From: Beroe ovata
Taxonomy: Eukaryota; Ctenophora; Nuda; Beroida; Beroidae
NCBI GenBank assembly: GCA_946803715.1
Contig: CAMPET010000198.1
Location: forward strand, 37,848 to 101,847
DNA length: 64,000 bases
Direction of reading: 5' to 3'
The position numbers and the translations under genes are program-made. This document shows positions 63,407-64,000 of the stretch, piece by piece (position 1 is the first letter of the stretch; the number at the start of each line of letters is the position of its first letter). The notes under the pieces were generated by a model, which ran no database searches, was not told where the DNA came from, and was given only the letters and a program-made list of their open reading frames with translations.

Positions 63407-64000
63407 ACAGGTTGACTCAGCGTGTGTCTTCTCTTTCGCGGAGTGTCTTCATTTTCTTCTGTGTGTCTTTTTCTGTGTGTCTTTTCTTAGTGCTGTGATG
63501 TGTTGTCTGAGAAGACTCGTGTCTTTTTCTCTTTATCATGTGTCTCATGAATTGACTACCTAAGCCCCATACTCATGATGATTGGATTAGTTAGTATCGT
63601 TCTCTTTTCTCTGTGTGAATAAGATGAAACCTCTGGATTTGTGATTGCCTGTCTGTATGATCATCAATGCTGCTATTCAAGTATTAAACGTGTTAATTTG
63701 TAACAACCTGAGTAAACGCCTAATAATCGCTCACATAAGATATGCTACTGATTAATCATGCTAACATCATACCTCTACACGATTGAGAGCTCAATACGTA
63801 TTGAATATGTTCTCTGTGTTTGTTATCCACGCCGCGCACGCACGCGCTCTGCAACAGATAATCGCCCACGGTGTGCACATTGTTTAGTTTTAAACAGAAA
63901 AAATGTGCTGGACGTTTTGTGCGTGGCAAGACTCTGCAACATTAGCCAGACACACATACACTGCTACCTGCATGACAAGTACATGTGGTTGTGTGTGTGT
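63407..64000. other. Right-hand flank
   Basis: Downstream of the last gene. It has T-rich tgtgtctttttct repeats at about 63421-63530, a CG-rich patch at about 63828-63850 and the start of a (GT)n tract at the window end. No exon was recognised. Confidence 0.5.

Overview
This window is animal nuclear DNA. Its genes are split by many short GT-AG introns and are packed on both strands, with (CA)n/(GT)n microsatellites, a satellite array and 72-nt initiator tRNA-Met genes between and inside them. The gene content (class IA PI3-kinase, rhodopsin-type GPCR, cereblon, lamin B receptor, centrosomal and flagellar proteins, a Notch-ligand-like receptor) points to a metazoan. The divergence of the proteins suggests an early-branching one. 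A sponge is my best guess, but I cannot prove it. All exon models below were built by hand from splice sites, reading phase and remembered family motifs, and none was aligned by computer.

Layout. 1995-3083 (+) is an intronless GPCR. 3323-11856 (-) is a QRICH2/DUF4795 flagellar coiled-coil gene that is open at its 3' end. 13146-16343 (+) is an intronless PI3K p110, followed by an intronless F-box/LRR gene at 16711-17835 (+). 18642-25095 (+) is a 16-exon lamin B receptor-like gene whose 2.5-kb fifth intron holds three initiator tRNA-Met copies. 26758-30251 (-) appears to be one gene joining a carbohydrate sulfotransferase to a MINPP1-type histidine phosphatase. 31724-35647 (+) is CNBD2-like and 36439-39855 (-) is CEP72-like. 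41150-43097 (+) is a DSL-like receptor with ITIM-like and YxxM tail motifs. 43896-45609 (-) is an unidentified MYND-finger gene and 46060-47753 (-) is adenosine deaminase. 49082-50193 (+) is GPANK1-like and 50429-59276 (+) is cereblon. Cereblon's 6.15-kb intron contains a whole antisense beta-tubulin gene (52168-53735) and about 16 copies of a 172-bp satellite. 60929-63406 (+) is an unidentified 272-residue gene.

How the genes relate. Several belong to cilia or centrosomes (QRICH2, CEP72, CNBD2, a beta-tubulin with an axonemal EGEF tail), but they are interleaved with unrelated genes, so I infer no operon-like logic. The DSL-like receptor carries a YxxM site of the kind that recruits class IA PI3K, and a p110 gene lies 25 kb away. 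That link is only suggestive. The two most novel items are the sulfotransferase-phosphatase fusion and the DSL-like receptor with an immune-type inhibitory tail.
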